This document shows positions 27,416 to 36,733 of a DNA stretch of 64,000 bases, one piece after another. Under the pieces are notes generated by a model, which was not told the origin of the DNA, made no database searches, and saw only the letters and a list, made by a program, of their open reading frames with translations. The stretch covers positions 3,906,001-3,970,000 of the forward strand of contig CBDFGN010000006.1 of assembly GCA_965247065.1 (NCBI GenBank), written 5' to 3'. Every line of letters begins with the position of its first letter. Positions within the stretch are counted from its first letter, which is position 1. The translations under genes and the position numbers were made by a program. The stretch comes from CBDFGN01 sp965247065. Lineage in GTDB: Bacteria > Bacteroidota > Bacteroidia > Cytophagales > Cyclobacteriaceae.

Positions 27416-27925
27416 ATGATGGCTTCATTCCGATATCCAGGCATGTTCACCATGCTCCTTGCGATGGCTTGCAGCCCCAGGACGCTCCAGACCTCCTCGT
27501 TAGAAAACAACTATTACGAAGATCTGTCACTCTACCGGCCTAGTTACTATCACCAGGATTCTCCGGCAGAGAAACAGCCGGAAAGCCCCTTGCTCAGCGA
27601 TCTACCAGTTGCAAATGACCAAACGGCCGAACTAGATACTTTACTGGAAATGTTGGCAGCCCAAAACCAGTCGCTAGAGTACGTTCAAGGATTCACTGTC
27701 CAGGTCTACTCAGGAAACAGCCGCGAGGTCGCCTCCAAAGCCAGGATTGACGTATTCAAAGTGCTGGTTGGTTTCGAACCTGAAATCAGATACGTACAAC
27801 CAAATTTCAAGGTAAAAGTTGGAAAGTTCGTGGACCGGCTAGAGGCCCAATGGGTATATGGACAGTTGAAGCCTGAATTCCCTCGAGCCATTATCATTCC
27901 AGAAAGAATTCGTCTGACTCACTGA
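27416..27925 (+). CDS. SPOR-domain lipoprotein
   Basis: The 169-residue product has a short hydrophobic N-terminus ending in the lipobox LLAMAC (Cys19), so it is probably an outer-membrane lipoprotein. The last 75 residues (GFTVQVYSGNSREVASKAR to the end) have the pattern of a SPOR domain, which binds denuded peptidoglycan. The middle part is low in complexity and rich in Pro, Ser and Gln. It starts 6 bases after the secA stop and lies 16 bases before the M20 gene, so the three are probably co-transcribed. Confidence 0.75.
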   Translation: MMASFRYPGMFTMLLAMACSPRTLQTSSLENNYYEDLSLYRPSYYHQDSPAEKQPESPLLSDLPVANDQTAELDTLLEMLAAQNQSLEYVQGFTVQVYSGNSREVASKARIDVFKVLVGFEPEIRYVQPNFKVKVGKFVDRLEAQWVYGQLKPEFPRAIIIPERIRLTH

Positions 27926-27941
27926 TAATTTCAAACTGCAA

Positions 27942-29132
27942 ATGGATCTCAAGCGAAAAATCAAAGAATTGGCCTCAGCGCAAAGGGAAGATGTTATTGC
28001 TATCCGGCAGCATCTTCATGCTCATCCGGAACTCTCTTTCACTGAACACGAGACGGCGAAACTTGTATCCAAAAAATTGTCTGAACTAGGTCTGGAGGTT
28101 ACCGAGGGTATTGCCGGCACTGGGCTTGTTGCCATCATAGAAGGTAATAACCCTGACACCAAAGTGGTATCTCTCAGGGCGGACATGGATGCGCTGCCCA
28201 TACTTGAAGAAAACGACCTGGACTACCGATCAAAAAACGAAGGTGTCATGCATGCCTGTGGACACGATGCCCATACTGCGTCGCTACTTGGTACCGCTTC
28301 TATTCTCAGTCAAATCCGAGACCAGTTTGATGGCAGCGTAAAGTTAATATTTCAACCCGGTGAGGAAAAAGCTCCTGGAGGAGCCTCCATGATGATCCGA
28401 GAGGGAGTTCTTGAAAATCCTGCTCCTGCCAGCATGTTAGGTCAGCATGTCATGACCTTTATTCCAGTAGGAAAGGTCGGTTTCAGGGAAGGAAAATATA
28501 TGGCCAGCGCTGACGAGATCTACATGACGATTAAGGGAAAAGGTGGCCATGGAGCCACTCCCCATTTAAACGTTGATCCGGTCCTGATCACCTGTCATAT
28601 TATTGTTGCGCTTCAGCAGATCATTAGCCGCAGCGCCAATCCGTTGACTCCAACCGTGCTTTCATTTGGAAAGATAATAGCCGAGGGTGCGACCAATATC
28701 ATCCCAAATGAGGTCAGGGTAGAAGGGACCTTCCGGGCACTCGACGAAGATTGGCGGGCCAAGGCTCATCAGAAAATGAAGCAAATCGCCGAGAGCATTG
28801 CTAGTGGTATGGGGGGTAGTGCAGAATTTGAAATCCTCAAAGGATATCCTTTCCTGGAAAATAATCCGGAGTTAACCCGTCGATCCAAGAAGTTCGCACA
28901 GGAATACTTAGGTGAAGAAAATGTTCTGGATCTGGACGTTTGGATGGCATCCGAAGACTTTGCCTATTATTCGCAGCAGGTAGACTCCTGTTTCTACCGG
29001 TTGGGAGTCAGGAACGAAGAAAAGGGGTTCACCTCTACGGTCCACACCCCAACGTTTAACCTGGATGAAGGAGCCCTGGAGATCGGATGCGGCTTAATGG
29101 CCTGGATTGCCGTTAATGAACTGACGGTCTAG
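27942..29132 (+). CDS. M20-family amidohydrolase / aminoacylase-like peptidase
   Basis: A 396-residue metallohydrolase of the M20D type (hippurate hydrolase, N-acyl amino acid amidohydrolase). Metal-binding segments are visible: SLRADMDALPI, HACGHDAHTA, and the catalytic and metal glutamates in FQPGEEKAPGGASMM. The dimerisation domain contains KGKGGHGATPH, and VWMASEDFAYY carries a late ligand region. No signal peptide is evident, so it is likely cytosolic. The natural substrate cannot be deduced. Confidence 0.9.
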   Translation: MDLKRKIKELASAQREDVIAIRQHLHAHPELSFTEHETAKLVSKKLSELGLEVTEGIAGTGLVAIIEGNNPDTKVVSLRADMDALPILEENDLDYRSKNEGVMHACGHDAHTASLLGTASILSQIRDQFDGSVKLIFQPGEEKAPGGASMMIREGVLENPAPASMLGQHVMTFIPVGKVGFREGKYMASADEIYMTIKGKGGHGATPHLNVDPVLITCHIIVALQQIISRSANPLTPTVLSFGKIIAEGATNIIPNEVRVEGTFRALDEDWRAKAHQKMKQIAESIASGMGGSAEFEILKGYPFLENNPELTRRSKKFAQEYLGEENVLDLDVWMASEDFAYYSQQVDSCFYRLGVRNEEKGFTSTVHTPTFNLDEGALEIGCGLMAWIAVNELTV

Positions 29133-29137
29133 GAAAA

Positions 29138-30829
29138 CTAGATTTTTCCAGCTAGCGCCTCCGTGACGTTAATAATGTGGTCTCCCACCTTTTCGCAGGA
29201 GGCGAAGAGATCGTGATAGATCATTCCGCTTTGTACGTGGTATGTACCGTCCTCAATGCTTTTCAGTAGGCTTCTTCTTAACACGTCCCGCTCGGCATTG
29301 ATATTCCGCTCCTTTTCTTTCGCCTGCTTGAGAAACACTCGTTTCTCTGAAGGCTGCAGGTTCTCATTCATCACCTTGAAAGCCTCATCAACTTTGTCCA
29401 GCATTTGAAGGAGATTTTCGGTTTGCTTTTCAGTGAACCACAAGTCGCTTTCATTCTTCCTTTCAATCGATTTGGACATCTGGTAGAATATGTCTGCGAT
29501 TCGTTCCAGGTCATTATTGATGCTCAGCAAGGCTCTCAATTTGGCCGAAGAGTCCCCGCTGATATTGCCCTCCGCGACCCTGGAAAGAAACTTCGCCAAT
29601 TCCACCTCCATGCGGTCGGTAATCTCCTCATGCTTCTCAATTTTTGTCATCAGCTTGACCCGCTTCTTGTTCTTTTTCTTTTGTACCAGTTCCCGTATGA
29701 ATCCGGACATTCGGGCCGTTATTGCTCCGAATTTGGCCAGTTCCTTGCGTGCTTCAAGAATGGAAATTTCAGGAGTTCTCACCAAATTCGTTCCGATATA
29801 GTCAAGACGGAACTCGTCATCATCACCTTTTGAGGGAACCATCTTTTGCACCGCCCTCTCAATCACTGGCACGAAGCCAATGAGCATTACGACGTTTAGG
29901 ATATTGAAAGTGGTATGGAAAATAGAGAGTGAAATGGGTATACTTTCAGGCTGATCTGGTGATAGTGGCGAAACTCCATGTGTAACTCGCATATAATAAT
30001 CAATCCCCTGAAGGAAAAAAGGGAATAGCAGAATCATCCAAGTGACCCCAAAAATATTGAACACTAAGTGGGCCCTGGCCGCACGTTTGGCGTGAACGTT
30101 TCCAATTAGCGCAGCTAGATTAGCCGTAATCGTGGTACCTATGTTTTCTCCCAAAACCATGGCCGCCGCCATTTCAAACGGAATCCATCCACTGTTCGCA
30201 GCCACCAGGGTTAAGGCCATGGCAGCACTGGAAGATTGTACAACGATTGTTATTAAAGTGCCAACCAGGATGAAGGAAATAGTAGACAGTATGCCGTAGC
30301 CCGTGAAATTAGTCAAGAATTCGAGTACCTCAGGATTGGACCTTAGATCCGGTACCGCACTTTTTAGCGCCTCCAGGCCCAGAAAAAGCAATGCAAAGCC
30401 TACCAGCGTTTCACCCCAAGCCTTTGCACGGTTCCGTCGGGCAAAAAGAAATGGGAATCCGATGGCAATAATAGGTAAGGACAGTGAGGATATCTTAACC
30501 TTGAATCCGATAAGAGAAATCAGCCAGGCCGTAATCGTGGTTCCAATATTGGCACCCATGATCACACCAATAGATTCAACAAGGGTCAATAATCCGGCAT
30601 TTACGAAACTAACTACCATAACCGTGGTGACAGAGGAGGACTGAACCAGGCCTGTGATGAAAAAGCCGGTGACAACTCCGGCAAAACGGTTCGAGGTCAT
30701 TGCTCCAAGAATCTGGCGCATTTTCGAACCGGCTACCTTCTGTATGCCCTCGCTCATGATCTTCATTCCGAAAATGAAGAATCCCAGGGCTCCGAGAAGT
30801 GTAAGGAATTCTACTAAGCCGAACTTCAT
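29138..30829 (-). CDS. Na+/phosphate symporter with C-terminal PhoU-like domain
   Basis: A 563-residue protein. The first 330 residues hold two Na/Pi cotransporter repeats, each with the signature QSSS (VQSSSVTTVMVVSF and VQSSSAAMALTLV) within hydrophobic helices and paired GxNIGTT motifs. Residues about 345-560 are helical and charged, as in PhoU domains that control transport. It would take up inorganic phosphate across the inner membrane. The divergent neighbour at 31084 is an OprO/OprP-like porin, which supports a phosphate role. Confidence 0.9.
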   Translation of the reverse strand: MKFGLVEFLTLLGALGFFIFGMKIMSEGIQKVAGSKMRQILGAMTSNRFAGVVTGFFITGLVQSSSVTTVMVVSFVNAGLLTLVESIGVIMGANIGTTITAWLISLIGFKVKISSLSLPIIAIGFPFLFARRNRAKAWGETLVGFALLFLGLEALKSAVPDLRSNPEVLEFLTNFTGYGILSTISFILVGTLITIVVQSSSAAMALTLVAANSGWIPFEMAAAMVLGENIGTTITANLAALIGNVHAKRAARAHLVFNIFGVTWMILLFPFFLQGIDYYMRVTHGVSPLSPDQPESIPISLSIFHTTFNILNVVMLIGFVPVIERAVQKMVPSKGDDDEFRLDYIGTNLVRTPEISILEARKELAKFGAITARMSGFIRELVQKKKNKKRVKLMTKIEKHEEITDRMEVELAKFLSRVAEGNISGDSSAKLRALLSINNDLERIADIFYQMSKSIERKNESDLWFTEKQTENLLQMLDKVDEAFKVMNENLQPSEKRVFLKQAKEKERNINAERDVLRRSLLKSIEDGTYHVQSGMIYHDLFASCEKVGDHIINVTEALAGKI

Positions 30830-31083
30830 TTCAAGCGGTTGTTAATTACTGATACTCCAGATCAAAGGGCCCCAATATAATTAATAATGGTCCATGTTCG
30901 ATAGATGAGATTCCCTCAATGAATTGTAGAAAAAAGCCACTATTGAACTCAAACTTGAAGGTGCGATTTGCATGTTAAGAAACTGTTATTGATTGATTAA
31001 CAAATCATGAACATCTGGACTCTGACAACAATTTGTTTAACTTTTACACGTACGAATTAATCCACGGAATTATTGCCTCCGCC

Positions 31084-32286
31084 ATGAATAACCTACTAAA
31101 AACCTCCTGGGTGATTGCTATCACAACTTGCCTTTTTATCCATCATGGAAACAGCCAGCAAGCAATTAATACGCGCTTTGGCAAGGGAATTCAATTCATG
31201 GCTCATGACTCCAGTTTCTACAACAAGTTCAGTGTCCGATTCCAGACACTGTATTTAGGTGTCCAGGATTTTGACTCAAAGCAGTATAATGATGTTCTGC
31301 TGATCCGTCGCTTCAGGCTAAAATTCGACGGCTGGGTCTTTAGCCCAAAGATTGTCTACAAATTCGAGCTTGGTCAAAGCAACCGCGATACGGGAGGCGG
31401 TAATAGGGCTAATTTTAATAATACCGCCAGAATCATATTGGACGCGGTGGTTAAGTGGAATTTTTATCGGAGCTGGACCATTTGGTTCGGACAAACCAAG
31501 TTGCCTGGAAACAGAGAGCGGGTCATCTCCTCTCAGAAGCTTCAAACTGTCGACCGAAGTTTAGCAAACGCGCGGTATAACCTTGACCGAGATTTAGGAA
31601 TCCAGCTCAGCCACCAAAGCCATGTCGGCCGAGGTGTGATTAGAGAGATTTTCTCAATCGCCATGGGGGAGGGAAGGGATATTATCACCAATAACCTGGG
31701 AGGATATGCCTACACCGGCCGTATAGAATTCCTGCCAATGGGAGAATTCCAAAACAAAGGAGATTATTTTGGTTCCGATCTGGAACGAGAGGACGCGCCA
31801 AAGCTTGCCGTCGGTGTGACCTTCGATTACAACGATGGTGCCGCTCGACAACGAGGACAACTGGGCGATTTTGTGGAGGACAGTCTGGGGAATCAACTCA
31901 ACAATTCGTTAAGCACCGTATTTGTGGATGCCATTTTCAAGTACCGCGGACTATCCGTGCTGTCCGAGTATCACAACAAATCTGCCGAAGAGAACATTTT
32001 CGGATACAGGGAAGGTGGAGAAATAAGATATACCACCGGTACTGGCTTAGTTATCCAAACCGGGTACTTATTCGGGAAAAACTGGGAATTGGTTGGTAGG
32101 TACACCACGGTAAAACCAGATGAACTGGATTATTCCAGCGTAATCGACGAGAATGAGTATACCTTTGGCATTTCCAGGTACATCGTTGGACACAATCTCA
32201 AGGTCCAAACCGATTTCTCATATCGCGAAAGACAATCCAGAAGCGATTTTTTCATGTTCAGATTTCAAATGGAACTAGCCCTATGA
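31084..32286 (+). CDS. OprO/OprP-like (phosphate-selective type) outer-membrane porin
   Basis: The ATG at 31084 gives 400 residues with a clear signal peptide (LKTSWVIAITTCLFIHHGNSQ), preferred over an upstream in-frame start at 31033. The mature part has the alternating beta-strand pattern of a porin, with family segments such as FSVRFQTLYLGV, RRFRLKFDGWVFSP and WFGQTKLPGNRERVISS, and it ends in an aromatic-rich strand (FFMFRFQMELAL). It probably passes phosphate or polyphosphate across the outer membrane for the divergent symporter. 254 bases separate the two starts. Confidence 0.85.
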   Translation: MNNLLKTSWVIAITTCLFIHHGNSQQAINTRFGKGIQFMAHDSSFYNKFSVRFQTLYLGVQDFDSKQYNDVLLIRRFRLKFDGWVFSPKIVYKFELGQSNRDTGGGNRANFNNTARIILDAVVKWNFYRSWTIWFGQTKLPGNRERVISSQKLQTVDRSLANARYNLDRDLGIQLSHQSHVGRGVIREIFSIAMGEGRDIITNNLGGYAYTGRIEFLPMGEFQNKGDYFGSDLEREDAPKLAVGVTFDYNDGAARQRGQLGDFVEDSLGNQLNNSLSTVFVDAIFKYRGLSVLSEYHNKSAEENIFGYREGGEIRYTTGTGLVIQTGYLFGKNWELVGRYTTVKPDELDYSSVIDENEYTFGISRYIVGHNLKVQTDFSYRERQSRSDFFMFRFQMELAL

Positions 32287-32354
32287 TCCTGAGTTGCCTC
32301 TGATGGTTGCGAATTTTTCCCTAAATTCAATGTCCATGAAATAGTTTGAAGGAA

Positions 32355-32687
32355 ATGAAAAACTTGTTGGAAAACATATCCAGCTTCCTTGAGATCAAGG
32401 CAGAACTTATCAAGGTCGAACTGCAAGAGGATATTGCCGAGTTGGCTTCGCGATTAATTTTGCTGGTAGCAATAGTAATTTTCGCTTCTTTGGGACTGTT
32501 GGCCGCAACGGTCGGGATAAGCCAATATTTGAATGATATTCTTTCCAGCAACTATCTTGGCTATGTCCTGATGACATCTTTCTACGCCTTGCTGGTGATG
32601 CTGGTGGTGTTTTTAAACACCTATTTTAAGCTTGCAGAAACGATCAAAATGTATATCCTGAGAATTCTGGAAAAGCAGGATAGGTAG
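32355..32687 (+). CDS. Phage-holin-III/YqjE-like small membrane protein
   Basis: 110 residues from the ATG at 32355 (a TTG at 32346 is also possible). An amphipathic charged N-terminus (FLEIKAELIKVELQEDIAELASR) is followed by two hydrophobic helices (LILLVAIVIFASLGLLAATV and YVLMTSFYALLVMLVVFL). This is the layout of the YqjE / putative holin group common in Bacteroidota, often seen with a partner protein like the next gene. The function is unknown; lysis is not implied. The stop is directly followed by the next ATG. Confidence 0.65.
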   Translation: MKNLLENISSFLEIKAELIKVELQEDIAELASRLILLVAIVIFASLGLLAATVGISQYLNDILSSNYLGYVLMTSFYALLVMLVVFLNTYFKLAETIKMYILRILEKQDR

Positions 32688-33089
32688 ATGGCTGAAAAAG
32701 TCTTGCGTGAAACGAGAAAGCAGGCCCTCCGAAAGCAATCAGCGGAGTATAGGAAGGTTATCGAAACCCAACTAAGGGACGGCTATTCTGAAGTGCAACG
32801 TATGGGCCGGCTAATCTGGATTGGTGGAGTAGTGGGTGTATCGATTTATACTTTGATCAGCCTTTTAGGTGATCGAAAGCCTCGAAAAAAAAAGAAGGAT
32901 GACGAAGTACTAAAGGGGCAAATTCCGGTCCGTGAAAGTTCTGTCTCAGGATTGATAAAAGAAAAAATTGCTCTATTTTTACTCTCGATGGCTCTGGAAA
33001 GGCTCAAAACACATCTGCTGAAGGAAAAACCCGAAAATGACACAACCCATCCTCCAGAAACTTTGCCAGCGGAAGAAGACCGGAATTAA
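32688..33089 (+). CDS. Hypothetical protein, partner of the YqjE-like protein
   Basis: 133 residues, starting at the base after the preceding stop. The N-terminal half is basic and helical (ETRKQALRKQSAEYRK). One hydrophobic segment (LIWIGGVVGVSIYTLISLL, about 42-60) could be a membrane helix and is followed by a run of positive charges (RKPRKKKK). The C-terminus is charged. The end overlaps the GGGP synthase gene by 53 bases. I see no family motif. Confidence 0.6.
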   Translation: MAEKVLRETRKQALRKQSAEYRKVIETQLRDGYSEVQRMGRLIWIGGVVGVSIYTLISLLGDRKPRKKKKDDEVLKGQIPVRESSVSGLIKEKIALFLLSMALERLKTHLLKEKPENDTTHPPETLPAEEDRN

Positions 33090-33804
33090 GTCATTTGCGG
33101 TACTTATCGATCCGGACAAAATGTCTGATTCCAGCAGCTGTCTCCCTCTGATCAACCGCTGTATCGAAAACAAAGTCGATTTTTTTCTTGTCGGAGGAAG
33201 TTTGGTTACTACCAACAACTTCAGCCAGGTGGTGACATTGATCAAACACCAAAGCCAAATCCCGGTGATTATTTTTCCCGGAAACACCATGCATATTGAC
33301 ACTTCCGCAGACGCCATACTTTTCTTATCGTTAATATCGGGACGTAATCCGGAACTGCTTATCGGCCAGCATGTTCACGCTGCACCTATTGTAAAAAGAA
33401 GTAATCTGGAAGTTATATCCACTGGATACATGCTGATTGACTCCGGGAATCACACCACTGTATCATACATCAGCAATACCTTACCTATTCCGGCCGACAA
33501 ACACTCGGTAGGGGCCTGCACGGCAATGGCGGGCGAGATGTTAGGTTTGAGCACTATTTATTTGGACGCCGGAAGCGGCGCCCAGATGGCCGTTCCGGAA
33601 AAAATGATCAGCACCGTTAGGAAGGCAGTAGATTGTCCGCTGATAGTCGGCGGTGGAATCAATTCTGGATATAAGGCCTCTATAGTGCTAGAAGCTGGGG
33701 CAGATGTAATTGTGGTTGGTAACGGTATTGAGAAGAATCAGAAGCTCCTAATAGAAGTGTCTGACGCGATGACCGAATTCAACCAAACTCTAGACATTCA
33801 TTAA
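33037..33804 (+). CDS. Geranylgeranylglyceryl phosphate synthase-family prenyltransferase
   Basis: A 255-residue TIM-barrel protein of the GGGPS/PcrB family, which joins a polyprenyl diphosphate to sn-glycerol-1-phosphate, an ether-lipid step first known from archaea. Family segments are visible: FAVLIDPDKM, DFFLVGGSLVT, VIIFPGNTMHID, the phosphate-binding GYMLIDSG, YLDAGSGA, and VGGGINSG near the C-terminus. The length fits the group II enzymes found in Bacteroidota, whose physiological product is poorly known. The ATG at 33037 lies inside the preceding gene; a later in-frame ATG (33121) would cut the first strand. Confidence 0.85.
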   Translation: MTQPILQKLCQRKKTGIKSFAVLIDPDKMSDSSSCLPLINRCIENKVDFFLVGGSLVTTNNFSQVVTLIKHQSQIPVIIFPGNTMHIDTSADAILFLSLISGRNPELLIGQHVHAAPIVKRSNLEVISTGYMLIDSGNHTTVSYISNTLPIPADKHSVGACTAMAGEMLGLSTIYLDAGSGAQMAVPEKMISTVRKAVDCPLIVGGGINSGYKASIVLEAGADVIVVGNGIEKNQKLLIEVSDAMTEFNQTLDIH

Positions 33805-34710
33805 GGACTCCCGGCGCCGCATCTTTCCCGCTGGAATTCCGAACATCATCTTAAACCTTCGACAGAAATAGGCGGTGTCCTTATAACCTACCTCCTTTCC
33901 AATTTCCCTAATGCTTTTCTTGGACGTCCTCAGCAAATTAACGGCATTTTCCATTCGTTGATACTCAATGTAGTCTTGCGGATTGATTCCAGTAAGCATC
34001 TTGAAGTACTGGCCAACGTAGTCCTCTGAAACATTGGCAACATTGGCTAAAACTTTATTCGACAGATCTCCACCGATATGCTCCCTGATATAGTTAAAGA
34101 TGTCGATCAAACGTGGGTCCTTAAAATAGGTGCTATTGGTTGCCAACTGTTCGACAAACAGCCGATGCTCCAGGATGTGGCGGATTATTTCCACAACCAG
34201 CCTGTCAGTCTCCAGTTTTACAATGCGGTCCTTACCCGGAAGATCTGATTTGGATTCGGACCAAATGGTGCTTATTAAGGCGCTGATGATCTCGCTGTTG
34301 ATAACGAACGGAGGGATGTCCAACGAGGCGAAGAAGTTGACGGAATCGAAAACCTTCGCCTCAAAAGTTATGTAGGTATAATTCTCGCCCCAAGATGATT
34401 CGTCGTCGCTGTCCGACAAGGTTTGGAAATATTTCTCTTTGTTGTTCAGGAAGTCATCGTTGGAAAGACTTATCGGCTCACCGCTCCCATATGTAACGGA
34501 CACCAGCTTCCCACCAGGTATAAATAGAACGTCGCTTGTCTTCACTTTAGGATCGTTTGCGCCGATGGTGATTCCCCCTTTGTTCAAAATTAAGATTGTG
34601 TTTTCAACATCATAGTAATTCTCTATGGTTACTGGTTGTAATATTCCAATATGCCGAGATCGAATGAACCGGACTCCTAAAGATTCAATTATTTTGTTGT
34701 AATCTTCCAT
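33790..34710 (-). CDS. AraC-family transcriptional regulator
   Basis: 306 residues. The first two thirds form an unrecognised sensor region (cupin-like strands around KTSDVLFIPGGKLVSV). The last 100 residues are the AraC DNA-binding domain with two helix-turn-helix units: LSNKVLANVANVSEDYVGQYF and IREIGKEVGYKDTAYFCRRF, ending FKMMFGIPAGKMRRRE. It overlaps the end of GGGP synthase by 15 bases in convergent orientation. Palindromic sequence just before its start suggests autoregulation. Confidence 0.9.
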   Translation of the reverse strand: MEDYNKIIESLGVRFIRSRHIGILQPVTIENYYDVENTILILNKGGITIGANDPKVKTSDVLFIPGGKLVSVTYGSGEPISLSNDDFLNNKEKYFQTLSDSDDESSWGENYTYITFEAKVFDSVNFFASLDIPPFVINSEIISALISTIWSESKSDLPGKDRIVKLETDRLVVEIIRHILEHRLFVEQLATNSTYFKDPRLIDIFNYIREHIGGDLSNKVLANVANVSEDYVGQYFKMLTGINPQDYIEYQRMENAVNLLRTSKKSIREIGKEVGYKDTAYFCRRFKMMFGIPAGKMRRRESLMNV

Positions 34711-34717
34711 TCACGCT

Positions 34718-34760
34718 ATTTCAATGAAATCTTCCATAGCTAAAATATAACTATGGAAGA
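34718..34760. promoter_or_regulatory. Palindrome cluster upstream of the AraC-family gene
   Basis: Two inverted repeats lie 8-50 bases before the regulator's start. ATTTCAATGAAAT at 34718-34730 is a perfect 13-base palindrome. TCTTCCATAG at 34730-34739 pairs with CTATGGAAGA at 34751-34760 (10-base arms, 11-base spacer). The 10-mer AATCTTCCAT also occurs across the start codon (34701-34710) and again at 34728-34737. The arrangement looks like operator DNA. Confidence 0.45.
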
Positions 34761-34870
34761 ATAGAGTTGTATAAATCTAATAAAAAAATTTTAGAAACAA
34801 AAAATTGAGAAAATAAAATGAATTGGGAAAATTGGATATTTTCAATAATAGGTGGGCCGACCGCATCAAA

Positions 34871-36010
34871 CTACTTCAAAAGCTGTCTGGAAATAACCAA
34901 TTTTTGGATTTCGGAAGTGCCCTCATAGATTTGAGTAATCTTTGCATCCCGCATTAATCGCTCAACATGATACTCCTTCACAAACCCATAACCACCGTGG
35001 ATTTGAACTGCCTCCACGGTGATTTCCATGGCCGCCTGGGAGGCAAACAGCTTGGCCATAGCACTTTCCTTGGCAAACTCTTTGTCTCGGTCTTTCAGGT
35101 AAGCCGCCTGCAGACAGAGAAGTCGCGCAGCATCTATTTTGGTAGCCATGTCGGCAAGCTTGAACTGAGTGGCCTGATGATCAGCGATCTGTTTGCCGAA
35201 TGCTTTCCGTTCCTTTGAGTATTTGATAGACAGTTCGTACGCTCCCGAAGCTATGCCCAAAGCTTGGGAGGCAATGCCAATTCGACCTCCATTGAGAACC
35301 TCCATGGCAAATCTAAACCCCGAGCCTTCTGGTCCAATTCTATTGGCCCTGGGAACTTTGACATCACTAAACATAATTGAGTGGGTATCGGATCCGCGAA
35401 TGCCCAATTTGTTTTCCTTGCGACCAACTGAAATCCCATCGAAATCGCTCTCAACGACAAATGCATTTACGCCGTTGTGCCTAAGTTCTGGATTTGTCTG
35501 GCCGATTACCACATATACAGATGCCGTCCTGCCATTTGTAATCCAGTTCTTGGTGCCGTTCAATAGGTAATGATCTCCTTTGTCCTCGGCGCTGGTTTTC
35601 TGTGCGGTAGCATCAGACCCAGCCTCGGGCTCGGATAAACAGAATGCGCCAATCTTTTTTCCAGTCGCCAGGTCCGGAAGGTATTTTTCCTTTTGGTCAT
35701 CGGTTCCATTCCTTTCAATTCCCGAGCAAACGAGCGAGTTATTCACAGACATAGCCACCGCGGCAGAAGCATCAATTTTGGAGATTTCCTCCATGGCCAA
35801 AACATACGAGATGGTGTCCATTCCTCCGCCTCCGTACTTAGGGTCAACCATCATTCCCATGAAACCCAATTCTCCCATTTTACTCACCTGCTCAACCGGG
35901 AACTTCTGATTCTCGTCCCGCTCAATAACTCCGGGCAGGAGTTCGCTGCGGGCGAAATCCCGGGCCGCATCCCTGACCGTCAGCTGTTCTTCGCTAAATT
36001 CGAAATTCAT
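34871..36010 (-). CDS. Acyl-CoA dehydrogenase
   Basis: From the ATG at 36010 the product has 379 residues starting MNFEFSEEQLTVRDAARDFA, the normal family start; in-frame sequence further upstream is not family-like. FAD/substrate segments CLSEPEAGSD and the C-terminal IHGGYGFVKEYHVERLMRDAKITQIYEGTSEIQ are present, with the catalytic Glu in YEGT. It introduces the alpha-beta double bond in fatty acyl-CoA (short or branched chains, by similarity of the signature). It is the last gene of a five-gene minus-strand group. Confidence 0.93.
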   Translation of the reverse strand: MNFEFSEEQLTVRDAARDFARSELLPGVIERDENQKFPVEQVSKMGELGFMGMMVDPKYGGGGMDTISYVLAMEEISKIDASAAVAMSVNNSLVCSGIERNGTDDQKEKYLPDLATGKKIGAFCLSEPEAGSDATAQKTSAEDKGDHYLLNGTKNWITNGRTASVYVVIGQTNPELRHNGVNAFVVESDFDGISVGRKENKLGIRGSDTHSIMFSDVKVPRANRIGPEGSGFRFAMEVLNGGRIGIASQALGIASGAYELSIKYSKERKAFGKQIADHQATQFKLADMATKIDAARLLCLQAAYLKDRDKEFAKESAMAKLFASQAAMEITVEAVQIHGGYGFVKEYHVERLMRDAKITQIYEGTSEIQKLVISRQLLK

Positions 36011-36033
36011 TGGAAGGTTATTAGCGAGCCGGA

Positions 36034-36723
36034 CTAATCCCGGCTTCCCATAAAAATAGAAACATAATATAGGAGCATCACCATCGAACCCAGTGCTGCA
36101 ACTAAATAAGTCATAGCCGCCCATTTCAGAGCGTCACGGGCCATTCCGTACTCGGATTGGCTCACGACTCCGCGTCGTTCAACCCAGGCCAAGGCCCTTT
36201 TGCTGGCATCAAATTCCACCGGCAATGTCACCAGGGAAAATAGGGTCAGTACGGTATAACAAGCTATGATGACCAGGATGATATTGGAGATTGGCAGGCT
36301 CATGAAAAAGAACCCACCAAAAAAGGCGACCATGATGACCATATTTAGTATCTGTGCACTGACATTCTGAATCGGAACCATAGCCGACCGAAACTCCAGC
36401 ATGCTGTAAGCATTGGCATGTTGAACAGCATGTCCGCATTCATGAGCAGCAATTGCTGCCGATGCTGCCGATCGCCCGTTGAATACCTCGGGCGATAGAT
36501 TTACCGTCTTATTTGCGGGGTTATAGTGATCGGTCAGCCGGCCTTCCACGGAAACCACTCTCACATCCCGAATGCCGTTGTCGGCCAGCATTGCTTCGGC
36601 CACGTCCCTTCCAGAAAGTCCTGAAGCTAATGGAACTTGAGAGTACTTTCTGAATTTTCTCTTGAGCCTCGAACTTACAGCGAAACTCAATATCATGAAG
36701 CCAATTAAGATTATGAAATACAT
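36034..36723 (-). CDS. YugP-like membrane zinc metallopeptidase
   Basis: 229 residues with a membrane helix at the N-terminus (MYFIILIGFMILSFAVSS), the zinc motif HECGH in AAHECGHAVQHANAY, and three further hydrophobic helices. The segment DHYNPANKTVNLSPEVF and the overall layout match the neutral zinc metallopeptidase family of YugP (PF04298). Its role is unknown. It lies 10 bases after rfaE2 and 23 before the acyl-CoA dehydrogenase. Confidence 0.9.
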   Translation of the reverse strand: MYFIILIGFMILSFAVSSRLKRKFRKYSQVPLASGLSGRDVAEAMLADNGIRDVRVVSVEGRLTDHYNPANKTVNLSPEVFNGRSAASAAIAAHECGHAVQHANAYSMLEFRSAMVPIQNVSAQILNMVIMVAFFGGFFFMSLPISNIILVIIACYTVLTLFSLVTLPVEFDASKRALAWVERRGVVSQSEYGMARDALKWAAMTYLVAALGSMVMLLYYVSIFMGSRD

Positions 36724-36733
36724 AGTGCCTTAG

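Noticed and set aside
36020..36045. Terminator between the YugP-like and acyl-CoA dehydrogenase genes
   Set aside because: A five-pair GCCGG/CCGGC stem is present but without a T-run, and the 23-base gap suggests one operon.
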